NCBI RefSeq assembly: GCF_003755185.1
Contig: NZ_RKIC01000011.1
Location: forward strand, 62,001-126,000
Length of the DNA stretch: 64,000 nucleotides
Direction: 5' to 3'
Source of the DNA: Frigoribacterium sp. PhB24
GTDB taxonomy: Bacteria > Actinomycetota > Actinomycetes > Actinomycetales > Microbacteriaceae
Made by a program: the position numbers and the translations under genes. Positions 42,671 to 53,446 of this stretch are shown here, piece by piece. The notes beneath the pieces were generated by a model that did not search any database, was not told the origin of the DNA, and saw nothing but the letters and a program-made list of their open reading frames with translations. Position 1 is the stretch's first letter. Every line of letters starts with the position of its first letter.

Positions 42671-45001
42671 TTACACGGCGGCGGGTGCGGGCACCGCGGC
42701 GACCCGCTCGCGCGCGGCACGCGTCGCGGCCACGAGGTTCTCGAGCGCCGCGACGGTCTCGGCGTAGCCGCGGGTCTTCAGGCCGCAGTCGGGGTTCACC
42801 CAGAGCTGCCGCGCCGGCAGCGCGTCGAGCGCCGTGGTGAGCAGCTCGGAGACCTCGTCGACGCTCGGCACCCGCGGCGAGTGGATGTCGTAGACGCCCG
42901 GTCCGACGCCGCGCGAGAAGCCGCCGTCGCGGACCTCGGCCACGACCTCCATGCGCGAGCGCGCGGCCTCGATCGAGGTGACGTCGGCGTCCAGCGCGTC
43001 GATCGCCTCGATGACGACGCCGAACTCCGAGTAACAGAGGTGCGTGTGGATCTGCGTCCGCGGAGCGACCCCGGCCGTCGCCAGCCGGAACGACCCCACC
43101 GACCAGTCGAGGTACGCCGCCTGGTCCGCCGTCTTCAGCGGCAGCAGTTCGCGCAACGCCGGCTCGTCGACCTGCACGATGGGGATGCCCGCCGCCTCGA
43201 GGTCGGCGATCTCGTCGCGCAGCGCCAACGCCACCTGGTCCGCCGTCTCGCCGAGCGGCTGGTCGTCGCGGACGAACGACCACGCGAGGATCGTCACCGG
43301 CCCGGTCAGCATGCCCTTCACCGGCTTGGTCGTCAGCGACCGCGTGAACGTCGACCACTCGACCGTGATCGGCGCCGGCCGCGACACGTCGCCCCAGAGG
43401 ATCGACGGCCGCGTCGCCCGCGAGCCGTACGACTGCACCCAGCCGTGCCGGGTCACCGCGAAGCCGTCGAGGTTCTCGGCGAAGTACTGCACCATGTCGT
43501 TGCGCTCGGGCTCGCCGTGGACCAGCACGTCGAGGCCGATCTCCTCCTGCAGGGCCACCACGCGGCGGATCTCGCCCCGCAGGAAGTCGCGGTAGGCGGC
43601 GTCGTCGATATCGCCGCGAGCGTGCCGGGCCCGGGCGACGCGGATGTCGCCGGTCTGGGGGAACGACCCGATCGTCGTGGTCGGCAGGGCGGGCAGCGAG
43701 AGGGCGGCCTCCTGTTCGGTGACCCGCGCCTCCTCGTCCCCGCGGACGTAGTCCGCCGGCGTCAGGGCGGCGGCCCGGGCGCGCACGGCACCGTCGCGGA
43801 CGCCGGGCGCCGCGAGTCGGTCGGCGAGAGCCGAGGAGGCGCGGGTCAGCTCGTCGAGGACGGCCTCGCGCCCCTGCTCCAGTCCACGCGCGAGCACGGC
43901 CACCTGCCCGACCTTCTGGTCGGCGAAGGCGAGCCAGCTGCGCAGCCGGGCGTCGAGCTGCTGCTCGACCTCGACGTCGTGCGGCACGTGGAAGAGGTCG
44001 GTCGAGGTGCCGGCCGAGACGGTCGGCGACACCGACCGCAGCGCCTCGAGCTTCTCGAGCCCGGCGGACAGGTCGCCGCGCCAGATGTTGTGCCCGTCGA
44101 CGACTCCACCGACCAGCACCTTGTCGGTCGTGACGCCGGTCGGCACCGCGCCCTTGACGAGGTCGAGCGCGATGCCGTCGATCGGGGCCTCGAGCAACAC
44201 GGGCAGGGTCTCGCCGAGGTCACCGTAGGGTGCCGCGACGAGGATCGCCAGGGGGCGGTCGGCACCGAGCGTCGCGTAGGCCGATGACGCCGCGGCCCGC
44301 ATGGTCGCGGCGTCGACGTCGAGCGACTCGCTGACGAGGGCGGGCTCGTCGAGCTGCACCCAGTCGGCGCCGGCCTCGGCCAGGCGGGCGAGCAGCTCGC
44401 GGTAGACCGGCACGAGGTCGGCCAGGCGGTCGAGGGGTACGAAGCCCTGGGATGCGCCCTCCTCGGCCTTGGCGAGGGCGAGCAGCGTCACCGGGCCGAC
44501 GACCACCGGGCGGGTGCGATACCCGGCCGCGCGCGCCTCCTCGACCTCGCGCACCAGGCGGTCGCCCGCCAGGCGGAAGGCCGTCGAGGGGCCGATCTCG
44601 GGCACCAGGTAGTGGTAGTTCGTGTCGAACCACTTGGTCATCTCGAGCGGGGCGCGCTCGGCGTCACCGCGGGCGAGCGCGAAGTAGCCGTCGAGGTCGA
44701 GCCGCCCGTCGGCGTCGACGAGGTCGGCGAACCGGGTGGGCACGGCGCCGACCGTCACGGCGGCGTCGAGCACCTGGTCGTAATACGAGAACGACTCGGG
44801 CACCGACGAGTCGTCCCGGCCGAGGCCCAGCTCGACCAGGCGGGCGCGCGTCGTGGCACGCAGCGACGCCGCGGTCGCCTCGAGCTCGTCGACCGTCGTG
44901 TCGCCGCGCCAGTGCGACTCGACGGCGCGCTTCAGCTCGCGGTTCGCACCGATGCGCGGGTAGCCCAGGACGGTGCCGGCGGGGAAGGAGGAAATGGTCA
45001 T
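42671..45001 (-). CDS. metE: Cobalamin-independent methionine synthase MetE
   Basis: A 776-residue enzyme transferring the methyl group of 5-methyl-tetrahydropteroyl-triglutamate to homocysteine. The N-terminal barrel starts LGYPRIGANRELKRAVE; the C-terminal catalytic barrel has LPTTTIGSFPQT, GEPERNDMVQYF and the zinc ligands in IHTHLCYSEFG and VNPDCGLKTRGY. Full length and motifs are intact. ATG 45001 has AGGAGG-like purines upstream. It follows metF by 76 bases in the same direction, supplying its methyl donor. Three copies of the dispersed word lie inside it (43725, 43835, 44532), two encoding EEAR. Confidence 0.96.
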   Translation of the reverse strand: MTISSFPAGTVLGYPRIGANRELKRAVESHWRGDTTVDELEATAASLRATTRARLVELGLGRDDSSVPESFSYYDQVLDAAVTVGAVPTRFADLVDADGRLDLDGYFALARGDAERAPLEMTKWFDTNYHYLVPEIGPSTAFRLAGDRLVREVEEARAAGYRTRPVVVGPVTLLALAKAEEGASQGFVPLDRLADLVPVYRELLARLAEAGADWVQLDEPALVSESLDVDAATMRAAASSAYATLGADRPLAILVAAPYGDLGETLPVLLEAPIDGIALDLVKGAVPTGVTTDKVLVGGVVDGHNIWRGDLSAGLEKLEALRSVSPTVSAGTSTDLFHVPHDVEVEQQLDARLRSWLAFADQKVGQVAVLARGLEQGREAVLDELTRASSALADRLAAPGVRDGAVRARAAALTPADYVRGDEEARVTEQEAALSLPALPTTTIGSFPQTGDIRVARARHARGDIDDAAYRDFLRGEIRRVVALQEEIGLDVLVHGEPERNDMVQYFAENLDGFAVTRHGWVQSYGSRATRPSILWGDVSRPAPITVEWSTFTRSLTTKPVKGMLTGPVTILAWSFVRDDQPLGETADQVALALRDEIADLEAAGIPIVQVDEPALRELLPLKTADQAAYLDWSVGSFRLATAGVAPRTQIHTHLCYSEFGVVIEAIDALDADVTSIEAARSRMEVVAEVRDGGFSRGVGPGVYDIHSPRVPSVDEVSELLTTALDALPARQLWVNPDCGLKTRGYAETVAALENLVAATRAARERVAAVPAPAAV

Positions 45002-45077
45002 GTGGACGGTTCTCTCTGTGCGGGGTGGCGGGGGGTGCGGGACGGTGGATCGATCGGGGACAGGAGGCGCGGCGCGG

Positions 45078-46064
45078 TCAGGACGACGAAGGCGACGCCG
45101 TCTCGAGGACGGGCGTCGCCCGGAGGAGGGTGTCGACCGGAGTCGTCGGCGTCGACGGCACACAGTGGTCGAGCAGCCCGCAGCCGCGCAGCACGGCGAG
45201 CGGCGCCTCGTGACGGTTGAAGGTGTACAGGTGCAGTCCGGGGGCCCCGCCCGCGAGGAGGCGGCGACCGATGTGCACGGCGTGGTCGACGCCGACGACG
45301 GTCGGCTGGTCGGCCGTCTCGAGGCGACGCAGCAGGTCGGCGGGCAGCGTATCTCCGGTCAGCTCGACGATGCGGCGCAGCTGCCCCGCCCCGAGGATCG
45401 GCATCAGCCCCGGCAGGATGCGCATCGTCACGCCGGCCTCGCGTGCCCGGTCGACGAAGACGAGGTAGTCGTCGGCCTCGAAGAAGAGCTGCGTGATGGC
45501 GAGCGTGGCACCCGCGGCCTGCTTGGCGAGCAGCGTGTCGATGTCCTGCCGGGACGACCGCGATCGGGGGTGCCCGTTCGGGAACGCCGCGACCGCGACC
45601 GTCGTCTTGGGGCCGCTGCTGAGGCGCGAGGCGAACGGGTTGCCGGGCACGGCGTTCTCGACGAACGGCACGCGCTCGGCCTGCACCCGGTGGATCAGCT
45701 GCACGAGCTCGCCGGCGCTGCCGAGGTCGCCGAGGAAGGCGTCCGCCTCGGTCAGCCCCGCCGGCGGGTCGCCGCGCAGGGCGAGGAACGCCGTGACCCC
45801 CGCGTCGAGGAACTCGCGGATCAGCCGCGACGCCTCGGCGTACGACGAGCCCACGCAGGTCAGGTGCGCCATCGCCTGCACGTCGGTGTCGCGCAGTACC
45901 TCGGTCAGCACGGCGAGCGACTCGGACCGCGACGACCCCGACGCCCCGTAGGTCACCGAGATGAACTCCGGTCCGGTCGCGGCCAGCTGGCGCAGCGACG
46001 CGTGCAGGGCGTCGGCGTTCGCCGGGGTGCGGGGCGGGTACATCTCGAACGAGAAGGTCGGCAC
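45078..46064 (-). CDS. metF: Methylenetetrahydrofolate reductase MetF
   Basis: A 328-residue flavoprotein reducing 5,10-methylene-THF to 5-methyl-THF, the methyl donor for MetE. FSFEMYPPRTPANADAL at the start contains the catalytic Glu; FISVTYGASGSSR, HLTCVGSS and LRGDPP are folate/FAD-binding segments; ITQLFFEADDYLVFVDRARE is characteristic. ATG 46064 stands 65 bases downstream of a possible TAGTGT -10 box on the minus strand (about 46143-46138). The order metF-metE forms a methionine operon; metY lies 1.5 kb upstream in a separate unit. Confidence 0.93.
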   Translation of the reverse strand: MPTFSFEMYPPRTPANADALHASLRQLAATGPEFISVTYGASGSSRSESLAVLTEVLRDTDVQAMAHLTCVGSSYAEASRLIREFLDAGVTAFLALRGDPPAGLTEADAFLGDLGSAGELVQLIHRVQAERVPFVENAVPGNPFASRLSSGPKTTVAVAAFPNGHPRSRSSRQDIDTLLAKQAAGATLAITQLFFEADDYLVFVDRAREAGVTMRILPGLMPILGAGQLRRIVELTGDTLPADLLRRLETADQPTVVGVDHAVHIGRRLLAGGAPGLHLYTFNRHEAPLAVLRGCGLLDHCVPSTPTTPVDTLLRATPVLETASPSSS

Positions 46065-46307
46065 GTCTGCTCCTGTCCTGGATACGGTCGCGGATCGGGC
46101 CGTCGGCCGTCCGTCGTCGCCCGGGTGGCAGTGACACTACGAGCGGCCCGGCCACCGCGTCGAGGGCTGTGACGCCCCGTGTCGCCCGGTGACGCCGGGT
46201 GTCGACCCGCGCCTCCTGGTCGTCGGCGCGTTCCCGTCGTCGGCGGCGGGTCAGCGCGGACCCGCCGAGCGGGACGGCGACCCGCCGACTCCACGAGGAG
46301 GGGCGGG

Positions 46308-47615
46308 TCAGCCGAACAGGTTGGCGCGCGTCCCGCCCGGGGCGAGTTCGTCGCGCAGCACGCCACGGCGCCGCAGCACGGGGACGAGGTCGTCGAGCAT
46401 GCGGTGCAGCGTCACGGGGTGCAGGTCGCCCGAGAACAGCAGCCCGTCGTTGTCGCCGTCGTCGCCGAGTTCCTCGACGAAGTCCGCGAACTCGTCGGCC
46501 GTGCCCACGAACCCGGCCCGGTCGGCGACGAGTCCCTTGCGCGCCTTGCGGGTGAGCAGCTCGCGCAGCGGGGCGTCGTCGGTGCCGCCGTAGAAGCCCG
46601 CGATGCTGCCGTGCGACACGTGCTCGCCGAACACCCCGCGGTCGACCGCGCGGTCGAGGTCGAGCCCGGTCAGGTCGGTCTCCAGGTCGCTCGACCACCC
46701 GAGGGCCACCTGAGCGAGGACGTCGTCGGCCGGGTGCCGTGAGGCCTCGACGACCCGGTCCGCTTCGTCGTGGCTCGACACGATCTCGGGCTTCACGACG
46801 AACAGGACGCGCACGTCGTCGGGGCCGCGCCCGTGCTCGGTCGCCGCCGCGAGCACCTTCGCCCGGTAGTCGAGCACGGCCTGCGCCTGCAGTGGGGCGA
46901 GCGCGAGCTGCACGTCGGACTGCGTGCCCGCGAACGCCAGCCCGCGGGCCGAGCCGCCGGGCGAGACGACCAGCGGGTCGCCGCGCTCGAACGGGACCGC
47001 GTTGAGCGGCCCGTCGACGGCGAAGTGCTCACCCCGGTGTCGGAACGCGTCGATCCTCGTGCCGTCCGCGTAGCGCCCCGTGGCCGGATCGGCGACGAGC
47101 GCGCCCTCGCCCCAGCTGTGCCACAGGCGACGGACGACGGCCATCCACTCGTCGGCACGGTCGTAGGCGGCGTCGTGCGGCAGCGGCTCGAGCCCGACGT
47201 GCCGGGCGCTGCCGACGTCGGTCACGAGGTTGATGCCGAAGCGGTCCGAGCTGAGGTGCGCCAGGGTGGCCGCCTGGCGCGCGGCGAGGTACGGGGGAGT
47301 GATGCCCGCGTTGACGGTTGGCGCCAGCCCGATGCGCGAGGTGGCCGCGAAGAGGTACGGGGCGAGCAGCAGCGGGTCGTGCTTCGGTCCGCCGTAGGCG
47401 CTGCGCACGCGCAGGTCGAGGGTGTCGGGCGAGCCGAGCGAGACCGCGTCCTCCATCACGATCAGCTCGAAGCCGGCCTGCTCGAGCTCACGGGCGGACT
47501 GCTGGTAGATCTCGGGCCGCGTCCAGTCGTGGTTCCACTCGCGGTACGGGTGGCCCCAGCCCTGCGGGCCGAAACCGCGCGAGAAGAACCAGCCGAGGTG
47601 CTGCCGGCGGGCCAT
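46308..47615 (-). CDS. LLM-class flavin-dependent monooxygenase
   Basis: A 435-residue luciferase-like oxidoreductase of the nitrilotriacetate/alkanesulfonate monooxygenase branch: HLGWFFSRGFGPQGWG at the start, FELIVMEDAVSLG, GINLVTDVGSARHVGL and SPGGSARGLAFAGTQSDVQLA. FMNH2 from a separate reductase and oxygen are the co-substrates in this family. ATG 47615 follows the metY stop with a single base between, so the two are co-expressed. This suggests that it releases sulfite from an organosulfur compound to feed sulfur into metY; this is inference from context. Confidence 0.83.
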   Translation of the reverse strand: MARRQHLGWFFSRGFGPQGWGHPYREWNHDWTRPEIYQQSARELEQAGFELIVMEDAVSLGSPDTLDLRVRSAYGGPKHDPLLLAPYLFAATSRIGLAPTVNAGITPPYLAARQAATLAHLSSDRFGINLVTDVGSARHVGLEPLPHDAAYDRADEWMAVVRRLWHSWGEGALVADPATGRYADGTRIDAFRHRGEHFAVDGPLNAVPFERGDPLVVSPGGSARGLAFAGTQSDVQLALAPLQAQAVLDYRAKVLAAATEHGRGPDDVRVLFVVKPEIVSSHDEADRVVEASRHPADDVLAQVALGWSSDLETDLTGLDLDRAVDRGVFGEHVSHGSIAGFYGGTDDAPLRELLTRKARKGLVADRAGFVGTADEFADFVEELGDDGDNDGLLFSGDLHPVTLHRMLDDLVPVLRRRGVLRDELAPGGTRANLFG

Positions 47616-47616
47616 C

Positions 47617-49062
47617 TCAGGCGTCCACGCGCGGGCGGGCCGTGCGGCTGTCCGCCTCGGCGACGTCGTCGCCGGGATCGGAACCGAGGAGGCGCGCTCG
47701 GCGACCCGCGCCTCCTGCGTCCGTGGCCCGTGCCGCGGCCTGCTCGCGGACCGCGGCGAACCCGCGCTCGAGGTCGCGCAGCAGGTCGGGCAGGTCCTCG
47801 ATGCCGACCGAGAGGCGCAGCAGGCCTGGCCAGATGCCGGCGGCGTCGCGCTCGGCCGGGGTGCGGCCCGCGTGCGTGGTGGAGGCCGGGTGCAGCACGA
47901 GCGAGCGGACGTCGCCGAGGTGCGTCATCCGGCTGAAGAGCTCGACGGCGTCGACGAAGGCCGCGGCGTCCGCCTCGCCGCCCGCCAGGGTGAACGAGAA
48001 GACCGAGCCCTGGCCGCGGGGCAGTTGGCGCTGCGCGAGGGCGTACGAGGGGCTCGATTCGAGCCCGGAGTAGTCGACGCTCGACACCTCGGCGCGTGCC
48101 TCGAGCCAGCGGGCGATCGCGAGCGCGTTGCTCGAGTGGCGTTCGACCCGCAGCGACAACGTCTCGATGCCCTGCCGCAGCAGGAAGGCGTTGAGCGGCG
48201 ACGGCGTCGGGCCGAACCGCGAGACCACGATCTCGCGGGTGTACGACACGAAGGCGCGACGACCGAGCCGCTCGGCCCAGCTGCGGCCGCCGAGCGAGCG
48301 CTCGGGCTGGTTGAGGTGCGGGAAGAGTCCGGGGCGAGCCGCCCAGTCGAAGGTGCCCGCGTCGACGACCACCCCGCCGAGTGCCGTGCCGTGCCCGGCC
48401 AGGAACTTGCTCGTCGAGTGCACGACGACGTCGGCGCCGTGTTCGATCGGGCGAAGCAGGTACGGGGTCGCGAGGGTGTTGTCGACCACGAGCGGCAGGC
48501 CGTGGCGGTGGGCGACCTCGGCGAGTCCGGCGACGTCGATCAGGTCGTTCTTCGGGTTCGGGATCGGCTCGCCGAAGAGCACGCGCGTGTCGGGGCCGAT
48601 GCGACGCTCCCACTCGGAGAGGTCGGCGGCGTCGTCGACGAAGTCCACGCCGATTCCCAGGCGGCCGAAGTTCTGCAGCAGCAGCCCGCGGTTGCCCTCG
48701 TAGATGCTGCGCGACGACAGGACCCGGTCGCCCGCTTGCACGATACCGAGCAGGGCGGACGTCGTCGCCGCCTGGCCGCTCGCGACGAGGATCGCCTCGG
48801 CGCCGCCCTCGAGGTCGGCGAGCCGACGCTCGACCTCGTCGGTGGTCGGGTTGCCGTTGCGCGTGTAGAGGTAGCCCTCGTCGTCGCCCGCGAACCGCTC
48901 GCGGGCGTGCTCGAAGCTGTCGAAGACGAAGCCGGCGCTGAGGTGGATCGGCGTGACCCGGGCCCCGTGCGCGCCGTCGGGCGTCGCCCCCGCGTGCACC
49001 TGGCGGGTGGTGAAGCCGGCGGGTCCGGGCCGCGTCGACTCGGACGGTGCGGTGTGGGTCAC
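47617..49062 (-). CDS. metY: O-acetylhomoserine sulfhydrylase MetY
   Basis: A 481-residue PLP enzyme of the Cys/Met metabolism family making homocysteine from O-acetylhomoserine and sulfide. It starts FTTRQVHAGATPD with YLYTRNGNPTTDEVERRLADLEGG; the PLP Lys is in DVVVHSTSKFLAGHGTALGG; LVLHPASTTHAGRTPAERDAAGI is the C-terminal signature. It is about 45 residues longer than usual because of a disordered C-terminal tail (RRARLLGSDPGDDVAEADS) which carries two copies of the dispersed word. No metX is adjacent. The 276-base gap to icd holds a GC-rich leader on this strand. Confidence 0.92.
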   Translation of the reverse strand: MTHTAPSESTRPGPAGFTTRQVHAGATPDGAHGARVTPIHLSAGFVFDSFEHARERFAGDDEGYLYTRNGNPTTDEVERRLADLEGGAEAILVASGQAATTSALLGIVQAGDRVLSSRSIYEGNRGLLLQNFGRLGIGVDFVDDAADLSEWERRIGPDTRVLFGEPIPNPKNDLIDVAGLAEVAHRHGLPLVVDNTLATPYLLRPIEHGADVVVHSTSKFLAGHGTALGGVVVDAGTFDWAARPGLFPHLNQPERSLGGRSWAERLGRRAFVSYTREIVVSRFGPTPSPLNAFLLRQGIETLSLRVERHSSNALAIARWLEARAEVSSVDYSGLESSPSYALAQRQLPRGQGSVFSFTLAGGEADAAAFVDAVELFSRMTHLGDVRSLVLHPASTTHAGRTPAERDAAGIWPGLLRLSVGIEDLPDLLRDLERGFAAVREQAAARATDAGGAGRRARLLGSDPGDDVAEADSRTARPRVDA

Positions 49063-49250
49063 GGGTGCCTCCTCGTCGCGGGTCGGAGCCGCGGTGCCGT
49101 GCAGCCTGTCACCCGGGGCGCCCCACCCTCAACGAACGTGACGCCCGGTTACCGCGCCGACCCGCGCCTCCTGACCTCCGGGGCCGTCGAGACGCCTCGA
49201 CGGGTCTTCCCCGGGTGCGGGCCCGGAGGGGTCGTCCAGACCGGGCATGT

Positions 49251-49266
49251 ATCTTCATGTCGAGAG
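49251..49266 (+). promoter_or_regulatory. Imperfect palindrome upstream of icd
   Basis: ATCTTCATGTCGAGAG contains a near-palindrome TCTTCATGTCGAGA with a TCTYSA-like half on each side. TAGCGT at about 49278 may be the -10 box of icd. It resembles TCTTGA-type operators I associate with actinobacterial TCA-cycle genes; the regulator is not identified. Confidence 0.4.
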
Positions 49267-49338
49267 ACTTCTGCGCGGTAGCGTAGGAGCAGCACCACCG
49301 AGCACACGCATGCCCGACAACGAGGGAGCACCTGCCGC

Positions 49339-51549
<2,211 letters not shown>

Positions 51550-51568
51550 GGCGCGAAGCCCTCGAGAG

Positions 51569-51604
51569 CAGGAGGCGCGGTGCCGGCTGGCACCGCGCCT
51601 CCTG
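51569..51604 (+). terminator. icd terminator built from two opposed copies of the dispersed word
   Basis: CAGGAGGCGCGGTGCC (51569-51584), loop GGCT, and its exact complement at 51589-51604. The arms contain GGAGGCGCG and CGCGCCTCC. It lies 19 bases after the icd stop. No T-tract follows. Confidence 0.75.
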
Positions 51605-51744
51605 TCGTCTGCGGGCCCCGGTCCGGTGGCGGGCCCGGGTGCCACCGTCGGGGTCGAGTGGGCGAGAGATGCTCCTCGCGGGCCGTCGAGCAAGATCTTC
51701 CGCCCACTCGGCGCCCTGTGCAGGGCGGACGGAGCGGGTCGGCG

Positions 51745-52698
51745 TCAGGGGTGCAGGGCGCGGCGGGCGGTGGTGCGGACGGCCACGGTGACGGCGTCGA
51801 GCAGCGGTGAGGCGAGGGTCCAACGCTGCCAGAAGAGCGGCACGTCGACGGGGTCGTCGGGGGCCAGTTCGACCAGGCGACCGGCGTCGAGCTCGGGGGT
51901 GGCCTGGGCCTCGGGCAGCATGCCCCAGCCGAGGCCCAGGACGACGGCCCGGGCGAAGTCGGCCGACGCGGGCACGTGGTGTCGGGGCGAGAGCGGTTCG
52001 TGACCGGTGAGGCGCCTGACGAAGTCGTGCTGCAAGGCGTCGGTACGGTCGAAGACGACCATCGGGGCCCGGTCGAGGGGTGCGAGGTCGAGCCTGCCGA
52101 GACCGGGTTCCTCCGGGCCGCGGGGCCCGCCTGCCAGCCAGCGTTCGACGAGACCAGGGCTCGCCACGGCTCGGTACCGCATGACGCCGAGCGGCTCGGA
52201 GCTGCAGCCCTGCACGGGCTCCCGGGTCGCGGTGACCGCGGCGAGCACATCCCCCGACCGCAGCAGCTCGGCCGTGTGCTGCTGGTCGGCCCTGCGCAGG
52301 TCGAAGACCACCGGAACGGTCGGCGGGACGGCGGCCAGCGCGTCGAGGAACCAGGTCGCGGTCGAGTCGGCGTTGACCGCGATCGGCAGGGTCGTGGGCG
52401 CGGGGTCGTCCGACGCGGCGTCGTTCCCGTCGCGACGGCCGGTGCCGAGCCGGGCGAGGGCGTCCGAGGTGAGCAGGTCGATCTGCCGGGCATGGCGCAA
52501 CAGGACGTCGCCGGCCGCGGTGGTCTCGACCGGGGTCGAGCGACGCAACAGCACCTGCCCGGCCGCACGTTCGAGCTGTTTGATGCGTTGCGACACCGCG
52601 GACTGCGTCACGTGCAGGCGTCGTGCGGCCGCCTCGAAGGTGCCCTCGTCGACGATCGCGCGCAAGGTGTCGAGCTGATCGAGTGCGAACCGGGTCAT
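51745..52698 (-). CDS. lysG: LysG/ArgP-type LysR regulator
   Basis: A 317-residue LysR activator. The N-terminal helix-turn-helix reads LDTLRAIVDEGTFEAAARRLHVTQSAVSQRIKQLERAAGQVLL, the typical ArgP/LysG form, then an effector domain from about residue 95. Divergence from lysE across 69 bases is the classical LysG-lysE arrangement, in which intracellular lysine or arginine activates the exporter. TAAGCT (52710-52705) six bases before ATG 52698 indicates a leaderless message. The effector is inferred from family. Confidence 0.87.
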   Translation of the reverse strand: MTRFALDQLDTLRAIVDEGTFEAAARRLHVTQSAVSQRIKQLERAAGQVLLRRSTPVETTAAGDVLLRHARQIDLLTSDALARLGTGRRDGNDAASDDPAPTTLPIAVNADSTATWFLDALAAVPPTVPVVFDLRRADQQHTAELLRSGDVLAAVTATREPVQGCSSEPLGVMRYRAVASPGLVERWLAGGPRGPEEPGLGRLDLAPLDRAPMVVFDRTDALQHDFVRRLTGHEPLSPRHHVPASADFARAVVLGLGWGMLPEAQATPELDAGRLVELAPDDPVDVPLFWQRWTLASPLLDAVTVAVRTTARRALHP

Positions 52699-52767
52699 GA
52701 GCAGAGCTTATGCAGCATCGAGAACATGAGTTGGCGCGATGACGCGGGATGGTCCTAGCGTGGCGGC

Positions 52768-53412
52768 ATGACCGTCGTGACCGTGCTGCCCGCCGTCCTC
52801 TTCGGCTTCGGCACGAGCCTCGCCCTGATCGTCGCGATCGGCGCTCAGAACGCCTACGTGCTGCGCGTCGGGCTGCAGGCGGTGACCCGTGCCGTCCTGC
52901 CGGTCGTCGTGGTCTGCGCCGTGAGTGACGCCGTGCTGATCAGCGCCGGGGTGGCCGGGGTCGGAGCCCTGGTCGAGGCGGCCCCGCAGGCAGTGCTCGT
53001 GGTGCAGCTCGTCGGCGCGGGATTCCTGCTGGTCTACGGCGCCCTCGCCGCGAAGCGGGCGATCCGGCCGACGGGCGCACTGACGGTCGACGTCGACGGC
53101 TCGTCTCCGACGGCACCCGCCCGGACCGTCCCGGCCGTGCTCGGCGCCCTCGCGTTCACCTGGCTGAACCCGCACACCTACCTCGACACCGTCGTCTTCC
53201 TCGGTTCGGTCGCGAACCACCAATCACCCGAGCTGCGCTGGTGGTTCGCCGCGGGGGCGATCACGGGCAGCTTCGTGTGGTTCTCGGCGCTGGGGTTCGG
53301 CGCGCGCCTCCTGCGTCCAATGTTCGCGAAGCCGGGCGCCTGGCGCGTGCTCGACGCGGTCATCGCCGTCGTGATGGTCGCCCTCGGATTGCGGCTGCTC
53401 ACGGGCATCTGA
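52768..53412 (+). CDS. lysE: LysE/ArgO-type basic amino acid exporter
   Basis: A 214-residue exporter with six hydrophobic segments. The family signature is FGFGTSLALIVAIGAQNAYVLRVGL in helix 1; GALAFTWLNPHTYLDTVVFLGSV is the second signature. Exports L-lysine or L-arginine using proton motive force. Transcription should be activated by the divergent LysG. TAGCGT (52756-52761) six bases before ATG 52768 points to a leaderless mRNA. One copy of the dispersed word (53303) encodes ARLLRP within the last helix. Confidence 0.9.
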   Translation: MTVVTVLPAVLFGFGTSLALIVAIGAQNAYVLRVGLQAVTRAVLPVVVVCAVSDAVLISAGVAGVGALVEAAPQAVLVVQLVGAGFLLVYGALAAKRAIRPTGALTVDVDGSSPTAPARTVPAVLGALAFTWLNPHTYLDTVVFLGSVANHQSPELRWWFAAGAITGSFVWFSALGFGARLLRPMFAKPGAWRVLDAVIAVVMVALGLRLLTGI

Positions 53413-53446
53413 GGCCCGTGGTCGGTCGCGGTCGGCCCCGCCGGCG

